The notes below the pieces were generated by a model. That model was given only the letters and a program-made list of their open reading frames with translations. It did no database searches and was not told the DNA's origin. The position numbers and the translations under genes were made by a program. Positions 26,277-35,434 of a DNA stretch of 64,000 nucleotides are shown here, piece by piece. The first letter of the stretch is position 1; the number at the start of each line of letters is the position of its first letter. The stretch is from Lachnospiraceae bacterium (lineage in GTDB: Bacteria; Bacillota; Clostridia; Lachnospirales; Lachnospiraceae): assembly GCA_017473115.1 (NCBI GenBank), contig JAFUNC010000002.1:62001-126000 (forward strand), given 5' to 3'.

Positions 26277-27869
26277 ATGAAGAGTAAAATTTATGTGAAT
26301 GAAATCGGTTATCGCCCTAATGACAGAAAGGTAGCAGTTTACAGCGGAAAGGATGCAGTTAATTTTAAAGTGATGCGTAAGTCCGGAGACTGTATCTTGG
26401 AAAAGACGAGCGGTATCGGAGCATATAATACATCCACAAAGGATTACGAAGTAAAGTTGGATTTTTCGGAAGTAAAAGAGCATGGAGAATATATTATAAA
26501 AGTCGGTGAGGAAACCTCGGTTCCTTTTGTCGTGGGAGAATCGATATATGATGATGTGAATAAGGCATTGATGCGTTTCTTCTTCCTGCAGAGATGCGGA
26601 ACGGAACTGACAGAGGCGGATGCAGGAGTGTATGCACATCCTGTATGCCATAATACACCGGCCAGAATATACGGTACGGAAACGTTCCGCGAAGTAAACG
26701 GCGGTTGGCACGATGCCGGAGATTACGGAAGATATATTGTGGCTGCGGCAGTGACATTGGCAGCATTGTTCCATGCGATTGAGAACGATGAGAGTCTTTT
26801 GAAAGTGGATATGCAGATTCCGGAAAGCGGACAAAAATTACCTGACATTTTAGCGGAGATTAAGTATGAATTGGACTGGATGCTAAAAATGCAGGATGAG
26901 GCTACCGGAAAGGTATATCATAAAGTTACCTGCGCCAATTTCTGTGGATTTGTGATGCCTCAATACGAAACGGAAGAGTTGGTAATTTGCCCGTTTTCAT
27001 TGACAGCAACAGCAGATTTTGCAGCCTGTATGGCTATGGCGGTAAAGTTCTATGAGCCTTATGATAAGGCATTTGCAGAGCGGATGGCAGAGGCTGCTAA
27101 GAGAGCCTATGCTGTAATGCGTGATATTCAGGTGCCGGGAGGCTTTTTAAATCCGGATGGTGTAGTAACCGGTACTTATGAAGATAAAAATGAATTGGAC
27201 GAGCAGTACTGGGCGGCTGCAGAAATGTACAAGGCTTTCGGCGATGAATTGTATCGAACAGAGTTTGAAAATTATGTTAACCAAGAGATTCTGCACGGAT
27301 ATGGTTGGGAGGATGTGGCAAGTTTTGGAAATCTTGCATATCTTTCAACCTCTTATCCTACGGATGAAAAAATTGCCGATAAATTGCGTGCATCCATGCT
27401 GGAGAAAGCGGATGCATTGATGAAGAAGTATGAAACCAATAATTTTGAAATTTCATTTGATGAAAAGGATTATATTTGGGGAAGTAATATGTATGTAGCC
27501 GAGAATGGCAGCCATTTGTTTGACGCGTATAAGATTTCGGGAGAGGATAAGTATCTGACTGCGGCGAGAGAGCATATTCATTATATTTTAGGTAAAAATC
27601 CTTGTAATGTATGTTTTATTACAGGTTTCGGAACCAATAAGGTATTAGAACCGCATCATCGTCCGTCAGCAGCCACAAAGCAGGCAATGCCCGGTATGTT
27701 AATCGGAGGACCGGACAGTGGTTTGCATGATCCGGATGCAGTGAGAGATTGTACAGGTCTTGCACCGGCGTTATGTCATACGGATAAACTGTTAAGTTAT
27801 TCTACAAATGAAGTAACCATTTACTGGAATTCGGCATTATTAATGTTGATGGCACAGGTATTATCATAA
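26277..27869 (+). CDS. Glycoside hydrolase family 9, cytosolic cellodextrinase-like
   Basis: A 530-residue GH9 enzyme with an N-terminal Ig-like CelD_N domain (about 1-90, VNEIGYRPNDRKVA) and an (alpha/alpha)6 catalytic domain. Active-site landmarks are GGWHDAGDYGRY near 142-153 (nucleophilic water-activating Asp), HHRPSA near 461 and the acid Glu in TNEVTIYWN near 511. There is no signal peptide, dockerin or carbohydrate-binding module, so it should act in the cytosol on oligosaccharides, like the Butyrivibrio cellodextrinase Ced1. It is the last gene before a strong terminator at the end of the glycan locus. Confidence 0.92.
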   Translation: MKSKIYVNEIGYRPNDRKVAVYSGKDAVNFKVMRKSGDCILEKTSGIGAYNTSTKDYEVKLDFSEVKEHGEYIIKVGEETSVPFVVGESIYDDVNKALMRFFFLQRCGTELTEADAGVYAHPVCHNTPARIYGTETFREVNGGWHDAGDYGRYIVAAAVTLAALFHAIENDESLLKVDMQIPESGQKLPDILAEIKYELDWMLKMQDEATGKVYHKVTCANFCGFVMPQYETEELVICPFSLTATADFAACMAMAVKFYEPYDKAFAERMAEAAKRAYAVMRDIQVPGGFLNPDGVVTGTYEDKNELDEQYWAAAEMYKAFGDELYRTEFENYVNQEILHGYGWEDVASFGNLAYLSTSYPTDEKIADKLRASMLEKADALMKKYETNNFEISFDEKDYIWGSNMYVAENGSHLFDAYKISGEDKYLTAAREHIHYILGKNPCNVCFITGFGTNKVLEPHHRPSAATKQAMPGMLIGGPDSGLHDPDAVRDCTGLAPALCHTDKLLSYSTNEVTIYWNSALLMLMAQVLS

Positions 27870-27873
27870 AAAG

Positions 27874-27899
27874 AAAAGGGAAGCGTAGGCTTCCCTTTT
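27874..27899 (+). terminator. Intrinsic terminator ending the glycan locus
   Basis: A perfect 11-bp stem (AAAAGGGAAGC / GCTTCCCTTTT) with a four-base loop, its 3' arm ending in a T run. It begins five bases after the GH9 stop codon. Confidence 0.9.
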
Positions 27900-27947
27900 A
27901 TAATACAGATAATAATATTCCAATATATCGTATTAAGATAAAAAAAG

Positions 27948-27984
27948 AACCTCTTCGACATGACGGTATCGAAGAGGTTTGTTT
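27948..27984. terminator. Terminator of rpsT, bidirectional
   Basis: An 11-bp stem (AACCTCTTCGA / TCGAAGAGGTT) with a ten-base loop. Minus-strand transcripts from rpsT reach it after the stop and then meet a run of T (AAAAAAG on the + strand side); the + side also ends in TTGTTTTTATTTT. Confidence 0.88.
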
Positions 27985-28003
27985 TTATTTTATAAACAAA
28001 TAA

Positions 28004-28267
28004 TTAGTTCATTTTGTTTACAGCGATGCTAAGACGAGAAATCTTTCTTGAAGCATAGTTCTTATGATAAACGCCCTTAGAAGTAGCCTTATCAATAGTA
28101 CTTGTTGCAGCAAGTAAAGCAGCCTTTGCGGCTTCCTTGTCGTTTGCATCAATAGCTGCGTAAACTTTCTTAACAGCGGTTTTAACACCTGAACGAATTG
28201 CTTTGTTTCTTTCAGTTCTAACCTCAGTTACGAGAATTCTTTTTTTTGCAGATTTGATGTTAGCCAA
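28004..28267 (-). CDS. rpsT: 30S ribosomal protein S20
   Basis: An 87-residue basic primary 16S rRNA-binding protein of the small subunit. The sequence begins ANIKSAKKRILVTEVRTERN and has the Ala/Lys-rich helices and VYHKNYASRKISRL segment of S20. Translation starts at a TTG codon (CAA at 28265-28267 on +) with GGGAGGTG seven bases upstream; E. coli rpsT also uses UUG, which there takes part in autoregulation. It is divergent from gpr, as in Bacillus. A leader of about 80 bases separates the promoter from the start. Confidence 0.96.
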   Translation of the reverse strand: MANIKSAKKRILVTEVRTERNKAIRSGVKTAVKKVYAAIDANDKEAAKAALLAATSTIDKATSKGVYHKNYASRKISRLSIAVNKMN

Positions 28268-28356
28268 GACTCACACCTCCCATTTTCTTCAATCATTCTT
28301 GTGAAAATGTTCCATTAAAGCCGGACACGGACGTTCTAATGTAAACATACGATGTT

Positions 28357-28385
28357 ATTTTATCCGTCTAAAAGCAATCTGTCAA
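28357..28385 (-). promoter_or_regulatory. Sigma-A promoter for rpsT
   Basis: On the minus strand TTGACA (28385-28380) and TAAAAT (28362-28357) are separated by 17 bp, a near-consensus sigma-A promoter about 90 bp upstream of the rpsT TTG start. Confidence 0.82.
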
Positions 28386-28446
28386 TACATAAAATCAATA
28401 ATTTTGAGAAAAATAAGAGAAAAATTATGATTTAGAGGTTAAAAAA

Positions 28447-29328
28447 ATGGAAGTGTGTCGCGTGAGAACGGATTTGGCATTGGAATCGGCTGAAAGTATG
28501 CAAGGACCTGAGCAGGAAATGAGCGGGGTGTCCGTTTCCGAAGAATATCATGCAAGAACCGATGTTACAATTACAACGGTTGTGATTGAAAGTAAAAATG
28601 CATCCAAACGTTTGGGAAAGCCAAACGGAACTTATATTACTTTGGAAGCACCTTCCATGCACGAAGATGATGAAGCCTATCATCGGGAGATATCTAAAGA
28701 GTTAGCGGATTGTGTTTGTAAACTTTTGCCGTACAAAGAAAAGGAACTTTCGGTTCTTGTGGTAGGGTTGGGTAATCGTGCAGTGACTGCAGATTCATTG
28801 GGACCGCTTGTAATTGATCATCTTCATGTTACCAGGCATATTTTGCTGGAGTATGGGGCAGCGGCCTATGACAACGCGACCAATATGATCAGCGGCATTG
28901 TTCCGGGGGTTATGGCGCGGACCGGTATGGAAAGTATGGAGATTGTTCGTGGCGTGGCAGAAAGTACGGAGCCGGATGTCATTATTGTTGTGGATGCGCT
29001 TGCGGCCAGATCTACCAAGCGATTGAACCGTACGATACAAATTACCAATACGGGGATTCATCCGGGCTCCGGTGTAGGGAATCACAGAAGCACTTTGAAT
29101 GAAGATTCTTTAGGAAAACCGGTAATCGCCATTGGAGTTCCTACGGTGGTAGATGCTGCAACCATCGTGAATGATGCCATCGGTCGTCAGTATGAAGAAA
29201 TTCCTCTGTCCAATATGGCAGAACTTGCAAATATGTATGTGACCGGTAAGGACATTGATGAAATAATACAAAGATTGTCTTTTACAATTTCAGAAGGTAT
29301 CAATATGGCTTTAAAGCGTAGTTATTGA
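28447..29328 (+). CDS. gpr: Spore germination protease GPR
   Basis: The aspartate-type protease that degrades small acid-soluble spore proteins during germination. The 293-residue protein carries VRTDLALE near its N-terminus (resembling the GPR propeptide and SASP cleavage sites), then LVVGLGNRAVTADSLGP, IVPGVMARTGMES, DALAARSTKRLNRTIQ and GIHPGSGVGNHR. It is shorter than Bacillus GPR (~370) because the region after VPTVVDAATIVNDAI is reduced. GAGG precedes the ATG. It is followed by spoIIP, as in Bacillus. Forespore (sigma-F/G) control is expected from the family, but I could not identify a clear promoter. Confidence 0.95.
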   Translation: MEVCRVRTDLALESAESMQGPEQEMSGVSVSEEYHARTDVTITTVVIESKNASKRLGKPNGTYITLEAPSMHEDDEAYHREISKELADCVCKLLPYKEKELSVLVVGLGNRAVTADSLGPLVIDHLHVTRHILLEYGAAAYDNATNMISGIVPGVMARTGMESMEIVRGVAESTEPDVIIVVDALAARSTKRLNRTIQITNTGIHPGSGVGNHRSTLNEDSLGKPVIAIGVPTVVDAATIVNDAIGRQYEEIPLSNMAELANMYVTGKDIDEIIQRLSFTISEGINMALKRSY

Positions 29329-29411
29329 CGTGAGACGGAAAAGAAAATATTTTCAAAAAAGAGAGAATGTCTGTATTTCGAGAATGCCGGTAATTAAGGA
29401 GAGATACTTAT

Positions 29412-29419
29412 CATATAAT
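29412..29419 (+). promoter_or_regulatory. Possible sigma-E type -10 element before spoIIP
   Basis: CATATAAT lies 54 bp upstream of the spoIIP start and differs at one position from the sigma-E -10 consensus CATACAAT. No firm -35 element was found, so this is tentative; it rests partly on spoIIP being sigma-E dependent in Bacillus. Confidence 0.3.
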
Positions 29420-29434
29420 ATAAAAGTTATGGTA

Positions 29435-29449
29435 AGACAAGTCTTGTCT
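29435..29449. repeat. Perfect palindrome in the spoIIP leader
   Basis: AGACAAG and CTTGTCT flank a single T, giving 7-bp arms, between the putative -10 and the spoIIP ribosome binding site. It could be an operator or a small leader hairpin; no T run follows, so it is not a terminator. Confidence 0.4.
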
Positions 29450-29472
29450 GCGCCGGTAAGGAGAAGAACGAT

Positions 29473-30780
29473 ATGAGAGGCAGTAAAAACGGAAAAATAA
29501 CAGTCATAATGGTAATGCTCTTTTTTGTTTTTTTGGGGATTGCTGCCTGGATTGAGAATGTCGGAGTACAAAATTATAATGTGGAAACATTATGGCAAAT
29601 AACTGAAACGGAACTGAAAACGGAATTGCTTTATGATATTTTTCCTTGCTTTGGATACGCGGGAGAAGAAATGTGGAAGGTTGAGACGTCCGCGGATGAA
29701 GAAGTGTTTGTGGGGGAGATTCCGTTGTATGAATATTCCAAAGAGAAAATGCAATTGGCATATACTATGGAAAACACACCGTTTGAATTGAACTATAGTT
29801 TAGTGCCGGAGGAGAGACTGGAAACAAAAACGGAAGAGGAAATGGGGGTATTGGAAAATCCGGAGTTTTATAAGGAAATGATGACTGAAAATCATCATGC
29901 TGCGATTTTTGCAAAGAAGACCGATTTTTTTACATGCGGAAGCGGTTTTGTCAGTGAGATAACCACATTTTGGATTACTGAATTTGTTAAGGCTTCCGAA
30001 AAAACAGTAGAGTATGAGTACGGTAAATTGACGGATTACGAGTTTGTGATGGAAAATTTTTATACGGTAGATGCATGTACTGCAGCCGGTCCGGATGTGA
30101 TTCGGCCGGAAGAATTTTTGCAGTATGATACAACAATAGATAAAACGGCTCCCGGACCTCATATTTTAATTTATCATACCCATTCCCAGGAAGCATTTGC
30201 AGACAGTGTACCGGGAGATAAATCCACAACAATTGTGGGTGCCGGAGCAAAACTGTCGGAATTGTTGCGGGAGGAGTACGGATATGAAGTATATCACCAT
30301 ACGGGAGAGTATGATTTGAATACAAGAGATGATGCTTATGCCAAATCAGCCCCTGCAATCGAGGAGATTTTGGAACAGTATCCTCAAATTCAGGTAATTA
30401 TTGATATACATAGAGACGGGGTTGCGGAAAGCAGACATCTGGTTATGGATTGGGAAGGAAAGCGTGTTGCTCAATTTATGTTTTTTAATGGTCTTAGTTA
30501 TTTAAATACAAAGGGAAATATTGACTATTTACCAAATCCGAATTTGTACGGAAACCTGGCATTGTCTTATCAGACAACGGTGGTTGCCAATGAATATTAC
30601 CCGGGACTGGCAAGAAGAACCTACCTGAACGGGTACCGCTACAATATGCATTATCGTGAAAAAACATTATTAATCGAATTGGGAGCACAGACAAACACCG
30701 TGGATGAAATTATGAATGCCTGCGAGCCTTTGGCACATATTTTGGATATGGTATTTTCCGGAAAAGAAAAGGAAGATTAG
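29473..30780 (+). CDS. spoIIP: Stage II sporulation protein P
   Basis: A 435-residue cell wall amidase/endopeptidase that drives septal peptidoglycan degradation and forespore engulfment. An N-terminal transmembrane segment (about 10-30) is followed by a variable region and the catalytic SpoIIP domain from ~215: ILIYHTHSQEAF with His235 and His237, VIIDIHRDGV, and LIELGAQTNT near the end, supplying metal ligands and the catalytic Glu. AAGGAGAAG precedes the start. Its position after gpr matches Bacillus. Confidence 0.94.
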   Translation: MRGSKNGKITVIMVMLFFVFLGIAAWIENVGVQNYNVETLWQITETELKTELLYDIFPCFGYAGEEMWKVETSADEEVFVGEIPLYEYSKEKMQLAYTMENTPFELNYSLVPEERLETKTEEEMGVLENPEFYKEMMTENHHAAIFAKKTDFFTCGSGFVSEITTFWITEFVKASEKTVEYEYGKLTDYEFVMENFYTVDACTAAGPDVIRPEEFLQYDTTIDKTAPGPHILIYHTHSQEAFADSVPGDKSTTIVGAGAKLSELLREEYGYEVYHHTGEYDLNTRDDAYAKSAPAIEEILEQYPQIQVIIDIHRDGVAESRHLVMDWEGKRVAQFMFFNGLSYLNTKGNIDYLPNPNLYGNLALSYQTTVVANEYYPGLARRTYLNGYRYNMHYREKTLLIELGAQTNTVDEIMNACEPLAHILDMVFSGKEKED

Positions 30781-30790
30781 GTTTACATAA
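30781..30790 (-). repeat. GTTTACATAA motif directly upstream of a promoter
   Basis: A copy of the over-represented decamer (reverse orientation) starting immediately after the spoIIP stop codon and six bases before the -35 box at 30796. This position would allow a regulator to act on the downstream promoter. Confidence 0.5.
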
Positions 30791-30795
30791 AAATA

Positions 30796-30824
30796 TTTAC
30801 AGAAGATAGAAAGTGAATTATAAT
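30796..30824 (+). promoter_or_regulatory. Sigma-A type promoter for the yfhO-lepA unit
   Basis: TTTACA at 30796-30801 and a perfect TATAAT at 30819-30824 with 17 bp spacing, 84 bp upstream of the YfhO-like gene. It probably gives lepA vegetative expression independent of the sporulation genes upstream. Confidence 0.75.
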
Positions 30825-30908
30825 ATATTAGTTATGCTGTAATTATTATATGATATGGAATTTGTATTGTATTTGAAAGTTGTGTAAAAGACCAAAGGGA
30901 ATGAAGTT

Positions 30909-33548
30909 ATGGAAAAATACTTATCGAAAATTCAACCGAAACATTATGGTTTGGTTGCGTTTGTTTTGACCTGTTTGTCAATGTATATGATGTTTTCGTA
31001 CGAAGAAGTGTTAAGTACAGGAAGATATATCATTATGGAAGGTGACCTGTTCCATCAGTACGTTCCTTTTATCAAAATGTTTGTCAGAGATATATTGCAA
31101 GGCGAAAACCCCTTTTTCTCATGGAGTTTATCCATGGGAATGAATACGTCGCTCTGCTATGCTTATTATGTGTTAAGTCCGTTTAATTTGCTGTATTTGA
31201 TTTTATACGGTGTGGATGAAAATATTGTTACTGCTATTGTTATCATATTGAAATCAGGCTTAGCGGCATTTTTGTTCCAACGATTTGTTGCCAGGCACTT
31301 AAAATGTACCGGCGTAGAATCGATTGTTTTTGCCATATGTTATGCAATGTGCTCTTTTCAGGTAATATTTAACGTGATTCATATCGCGTGGATGGATGCG
31401 CTATATTTGTTGCCGTTGCTTTGCGGTCTGCTTATTTCTTTTGTAAAAGAGGGTAAGTGGAAAGCACTGGTGATTACATATGTATATTTATTTGTGGTAC
31501 AGTTTTACATGGCCTATATTGTGGGGTTCTTTTCATTATTGTTTTTGCTGTGTGTAATCGTATGCAGTACCGAGATAAAAGTGAAAAAAACAGTTATAAT
31601 GTTTCTAAAATATATCGGAATTGTGTTGTTGGCAATTGGAGCAACGGCAGTTATATGGTTGCCTGCCATTTTGTTTCTTATTGGGAATGTTGTACCGACA
31701 GAAGCATCCGTGGCATTGGAACTTACGGTCTTTGATGTTATTAAAAATATGTTTTGGGGACAGATGCAGGGATATGAAGGAATCTATCCATACGTGTACT
31801 GTGGAGTGCCGGCATTGATTTTATTGCCTTTATTTTGGGGAAATAAAAAGATATGTCTGAAATACAGAGTGTGGGGCGGCATTTTACTTTTTGTTTTATT
31901 TTGCTTTATGTTGATAGAACCGTTATACTTTTTTATACACGCGTTTGATGTGCCGAATCAGTTTGGTTTTCGGTTTGCCTTTTTAATTAGTTTTTTGCTT
32001 TGTTGCATTGGGTGTTATCAATACAGGAATGCGGACAGGCATTTTACCAAAGGTATGCTTTGCATTCCGGGCGTTGCAATTCTGTTGTACGCACTGGCTG
32101 TCATAATAAACGGAAATAATGATAGCAGTGGGGCAGATTGGTTTCCATTGATGGTATCGGTTGCGTTTATGCTTGGTTGGATTGGCAGTATGTGGCTTTT
32201 GCAGAAAAAAACGCAAAAAAAGGTTTTGGTGGCAGTGTTTTGTGTTTTTTTGGTTATGGTTGAATTGGTTTCTAACGGTTATGTTTGTTTTCAATATTCG
32301 GGGCCGGAAACACATGACAGGCAATATACCAATTACCGCAACAGCATAGACTATGCAATGCAGGAATTGGAGCAGGATCAAAGTTTTTATCGTGTAATAT
32401 ATTATAATGATTTTAATGATAATTCCGATTCGTGGTTTGGATATAACGGAATGACGGATTTTAATTCTTCAATGAATGTTGTCCATCAAAAAGCAATGCG
32501 CAATTTGGGGCATATTTCCGGTGGGAATATGAATTACACCGTTGGTAATACTCCTGTTACGAGAATGTTGTTTGGGGTTAAATATTTGATTTACGGAATT
32601 CATCCGAATATGACAGCGGTGCAAATGCCGGATCCTTCCATTGCGATGTGCGAGCAGGTGTTGTCTTTGGGCTATATGGTTGATGAGGCTGTGTTGGACT
32701 GCGGAATGGCTGATAATTATGTATTTGATAATATGGATGCGGTATTAAGCAGTATGATTGGGAAAAAAACGGATTGTTTTCAGGAAATACCGGAAGAAAT
32801 GATTGACATAACCGAAGAAAATGCAACGCTGAAATTTGAAGATAATATGTTTGCAATATACCGGGCCAGTGAGAATGAAGACTGCGGATATGTAAGATAC
32901 AGTGTCAGCGGTGAACCCGGCCAAACAGCGTATGTTCAGTTTGTGAGGGAACATATATATTTTTCGGACCAATCGCCGATTTTGCTTGGCGGAATTGAGA
33001 ACAGTATTGAAGATATGGGATGCTTAACGGCATCTTATGCCAAGGAACTGATTCCTGTGGAGAACGGTTATGAGGTTGTGGTAGAGATGAGACCGGAACA
33101 TGTACCCATGATTCGGTATGAGTCGGCCGATTTCTTTTATTTAAACCGGAGCGAATTAGACAAGGCATACGATATTTTATCTCAAAATCAAATGAATGTG
33201 GAAGAATATGCCAATGGCTATGTAAAAGCAAATGTTACAGTGCCACAGGAGAAAACCGTTCTGTTTACCAGTATTCCTTATGATGAAGGATGGACCGTAT
33301 ATGCGGATGGTGTTGAAACACAAACGGTAGCGGTAATTGATGACGCTTTTCTGGCATTGGAATTGGAGCCGGGATACCATGATTTGGAATTCCGGTATGA
33401 AGTTCCGGGAGCGAAGATGGGAATGGGTGTTTCCGCGGTATCTGTCGGAATATTTGCAATATTCGTAATAACCGATTATATTAAAAAGAGAAAGAACAAA
33501 GCGAAGGAAGGAACAATAGAACCCGATGTCGAAGATAGAACAGAGTAA
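30909..33548 (+). CDS. YfhO family membrane protein
   Basis: An 879-residue protein of the YfhO family: about twelve transmembrane segments in the first ~450 residues, a long extracytoplasmic domain (about 470-840), and a final transmembrane segment followed by a basic and acidic tail. YfhO proteins are GT-C-like and have been linked to glycosylation of teichoic or lipoteichoic acids. The first external loop shows the acidic motif [21 protein letters not shown] precedes the start. Its last 23 bases overlap lepA. It interrupts the spoIIP-lepA synteny known from Bacillus. Confidence 0.88.
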   Translation: MEKYLSKIQPKHYGLVAFVLTCLSMYMMFSYEEVLSTGRYIIMEGDLFHQYVPFIKMFVRDILQGENPFFSWSLSMGMNTSLCYAYYVLSPFNLLYLILYGVDENIVTAIVIILKSGLAAFLFQRFVARHLKCTGVESIVFAICYAMCSFQVIFNVIHIAWMDALYLLPLLCGLLISFVKEGKWKALVITYVYLFVVQFYMAYIVGFFSLLFLLCVIVCSTEIKVKKTVIMFLKYIGIVLLAIGATAVIWLPAILFLIGNVVPTEASVALELTVFDVIKNMFWGQMQGYEGIYPYVYCGVPALILLPLFWGNKKICLKYRVWGGILLFVLFCFMLIEPLYFFIHAFDVPNQFGFRFAFLISFLLCCIGCYQYRNADRHFTKGMLCIPGVAILLYALAVIINGNNDSSGADWFPLMVSVAFMLGWIGSMWLLQKKTQKKVLVAVFCVFLVMVELVSNGYVCFQYSGPETHDRQYTNYRNSIDYAMQELEQDQSFYRVIYYNDFNDNSDSWFGYNGMTDFNSSMNVVHQKAMRNLGHISGGNMNYTVGNTPVTRMLFGVKYLIYGIHPNMTAVQMPDPSIAMCEQVLSLGYMVDEAVLDCGMADNYVFDNMDAVLSSMIGKKTDCFQEIPEEMIDITEENATLKFEDNMFAIYRASENEDCGYVRYSVSGEPGQTAYVQFVREHIYFSDQSPILLGGIENSIEDMGCLTASYAKELIPVENGYEVVVEMRPEHVPMIRYESADFFYLNRSELDKAYDILSQNQMNVEEYANGYVKANVTVPQEKTVLFTSIPYDEGWTVYADGVETQTVAVIDDAFLALELEPGYHDLEFRYEVPGAKMGMGVSAVSVGIFAIFVITDYIKKRKNKAKEGTIEPDVEDRTE

Positions 33549-35343
33549 AATCAGAAATTTTTGTATAGTAGCGCATATTGACCATGGTAAGTCAACGTTG
33601 GCTGACCGTATTATTGAGCAGACCGGTTTGTTAACCAGCCGTGAAATGCAGGCGCAGGTGTTAGATAACATGGATTTGGAGCGTGAGAGAGGTATTACCA
33701 TTAAGTCTCAGGCAGTGCGAACCGTATATAAAGCCAAAGATGGTGGTGAGTATATTTTTAATTTAATTGATACTCCGGGCCATGTAGACTTCAATTATGA
33801 GGTAAGCCGTAGTCTGGCAGCCTGTGACGGTGCCATTCTTGTGGTGGATGCTGCTCAGGGTATTGAAGCCCAGACGCTTGCCAATGTATATTTGGCGTTG
33901 GATCATAACCTTGATGTGTTTCCCGTTATAAATAAAATCGATTTGCCCAGTGCGGATCCTCAGCGCGTGAAGGATGAGATAGAAGATATTATCGGTATTG
34001 AAGCGCAGGATGCACCGTTGATTTCTGCGAAGAACGGCATCGGAATTGAAGAGGTTTTAGAGGCAATTGTAAATAAAATACCCGCCCCGGACGGTAATGA
34101 AGATGCACCGCTTCAGGCATTGATTTTTGACTCTTTATATGATTCCTATAAGGGTGTTATTGTATTTTGCCGTGTAATGGAAGGTACGGTTAAAAAAGGG
34201 ACAACCATTCAGATGATGGCAACCAAGGCAAAGGCCGATGTTGTAGAAGTGGGAACTTTCGGTGCAGGACAGTTTATTCCCTGCGAAGAGTTGTCTGCCG
34301 GTATGGTAGGTTATATTACTGCATCTATTAAAAATGTCAAAGATACCGCAGTAGGTGATACCGTAACCGATTTTAACAGACCCTGTAAAGAACCCCTTCC
34401 CGGTTATAAAAAAGTACGCTCCATGGTATACTGTGGTGTGTATCCCGCAGACGGTGCAAAATATCCGGACTTAAGAGACGCATTGGAGAAGTTGCAGTTA
34501 AACGATGCGGCGCTTAATTATGAACCTGAAACTTCCATTGCCTTAGGCTTCGGTTTCCGTTGCGGATTCCTTGGTTTGTTGCATTTGGAAATTATTCAGG
34601 AGCGTTTGGAAAGAGAATATAATCTCGATTTGGTAACCACAGCACCTGGTGTAGTATATAAGGTGCATAAAACGGACGGTGAGATTATTGAGTTAACCAA
34701 TCCCAGCAATTTGCCGGATCCTTCCGAAATTGAATTTATGGAAGAACCTATCGTAACGGCGGAAATCATGGTAACAACGGAATATATCGGTTCCATTATG
34801 GAACTCTGTCAGGAACGCCGCGGCCGTTATCTTGGTATGGACTACATGGAAGAAACAAGAGCGCTTTTAAAATATGAGTTGCCTTTGAATGAAATCATTT
34901 ACGATTTCTTTGATGCCTTAAAGTCCCGTTCCAGAGGATACGCATCCTTTGATTATGATTTAAAAGGATATGAGCAGTCTGAACTGGTGAAGTTGGACAT
35001 TCTTGTTAACCGCGAAGAAGTGGATGCATTGTCTTTTATTGTGCATAAAGATACCGCTTATGAGCGTGGTCGTAAAATGTGTGAAAAGTTAAAGGACGAA
35101 ATTCCCAGACACTTGTTTGAAATTCCTATTCAGGCAGCAGTGGGCGGAAAAATCATTGCCCGTGAAACCGTGAAGGCAATGCGTAAGGACGTACTCGCCA
35201 AGTGTTACGGCGGTGATATTACTCGTAAGAAGAAACTTCTTGAGAAACAGAAAGAAGGTAAGAAGCGTATGCGTCAGGTGGGCAATGTGGAGATTCCTCA
35301 GCAGGCATTTATGAGCGTGTTAAAACTGGATGATAAGAAGTGA
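33526..35343 (+). CDS. lepA: Elongation factor 4 (LepA)
   Basis: A 605-residue translational GTPase, typical LepA length. G1 AHIDHGKST is at 16-24, the [10 protein letters not shown] switch region with DTPGHVDF, and NKIDLPSAD; the C-terminal LepA-specific domain has [17 protein letters not shown]. The ATG lies within the 3' end of the YfhO gene (23-bp overlap), with GGAAGGAA about eleven bases upstream, implying translational coupling. Confidence 0.97.
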   Translation: MSKIEQSKIRNFCIVAHIDHGKSTLADRIIEQTGLLTSREMQAQVLDNMDLERERGITIKSQAVRTVYKAKDGGEYIFNLIDTPGHVDFNYEVSRSLAACDGAILVVDAAQGIEAQTLANVYLALDHNLDVFPVINKIDLPSADPQRVKDEIEDIIGIEAQDAPLISAKNGIGIEEVLEAIVNKIPAPDGNEDAPLQALIFDSLYDSYKGVIVFCRVMEGTVKKGTTIQMMATKAKADVVEVGTFGAGQFIPCEELSAGMVGYITASIKNVKDTAVGDTVTDFNRPCKEPLPGYKKVRSMVYCGVYPADGAKYPDLRDALEKLQLNDAALNYEPETSIALGFGFRCGFLGLLHLEIIQERLEREYNLDLVTTAPGVVYKVHKTDGEIIELTNPSNLPDPSEIEFMEEPIVTAEIMVTTEYIGSIMELCQERRGRYLGMDYMEETRALLKYELPLNEIIYDFFDALKSRSRGYASFDYDLKGYEQSELVKLDILVNREEVDALSFIVHKDTAYERGRKMCEKLKDEIPRHLFEIPIQAAVGGKIIARETVKAMRKDVLAKCYGGDITRKKKLLEKQKEGKKRMRQVGNVEIPQQAFMSVLKLDDKK

Positions 35344-35401
35344 TTTGGAGTCTGACAGAAGAAGAGGTCTTACTAATATAGGACTTAAAGTATAACTGGA
35401 A

Positions 35402-35411
35402 TTATGTAAAC
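35402..35411 (+). repeat. TTATGTAAAC motif upstream of hemW
   Basis: An intergenic copy of the decamer, 24 bp before the hemW start and just ahead of its ribosome binding site. Another copy is inside hemW at 35660. Confidence 0.5.
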
Positions 35412-35434
35412 CAAAAAGGAAAGGGGTGTGCAGT

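Noticed and set aside
26169-26834. 221-residue minus-strand frame opposite the GH9 gene start
   Set aside because: Cys/His/Arg-rich composition typical of antisense frames; the + strand GH9 gene explains the region.
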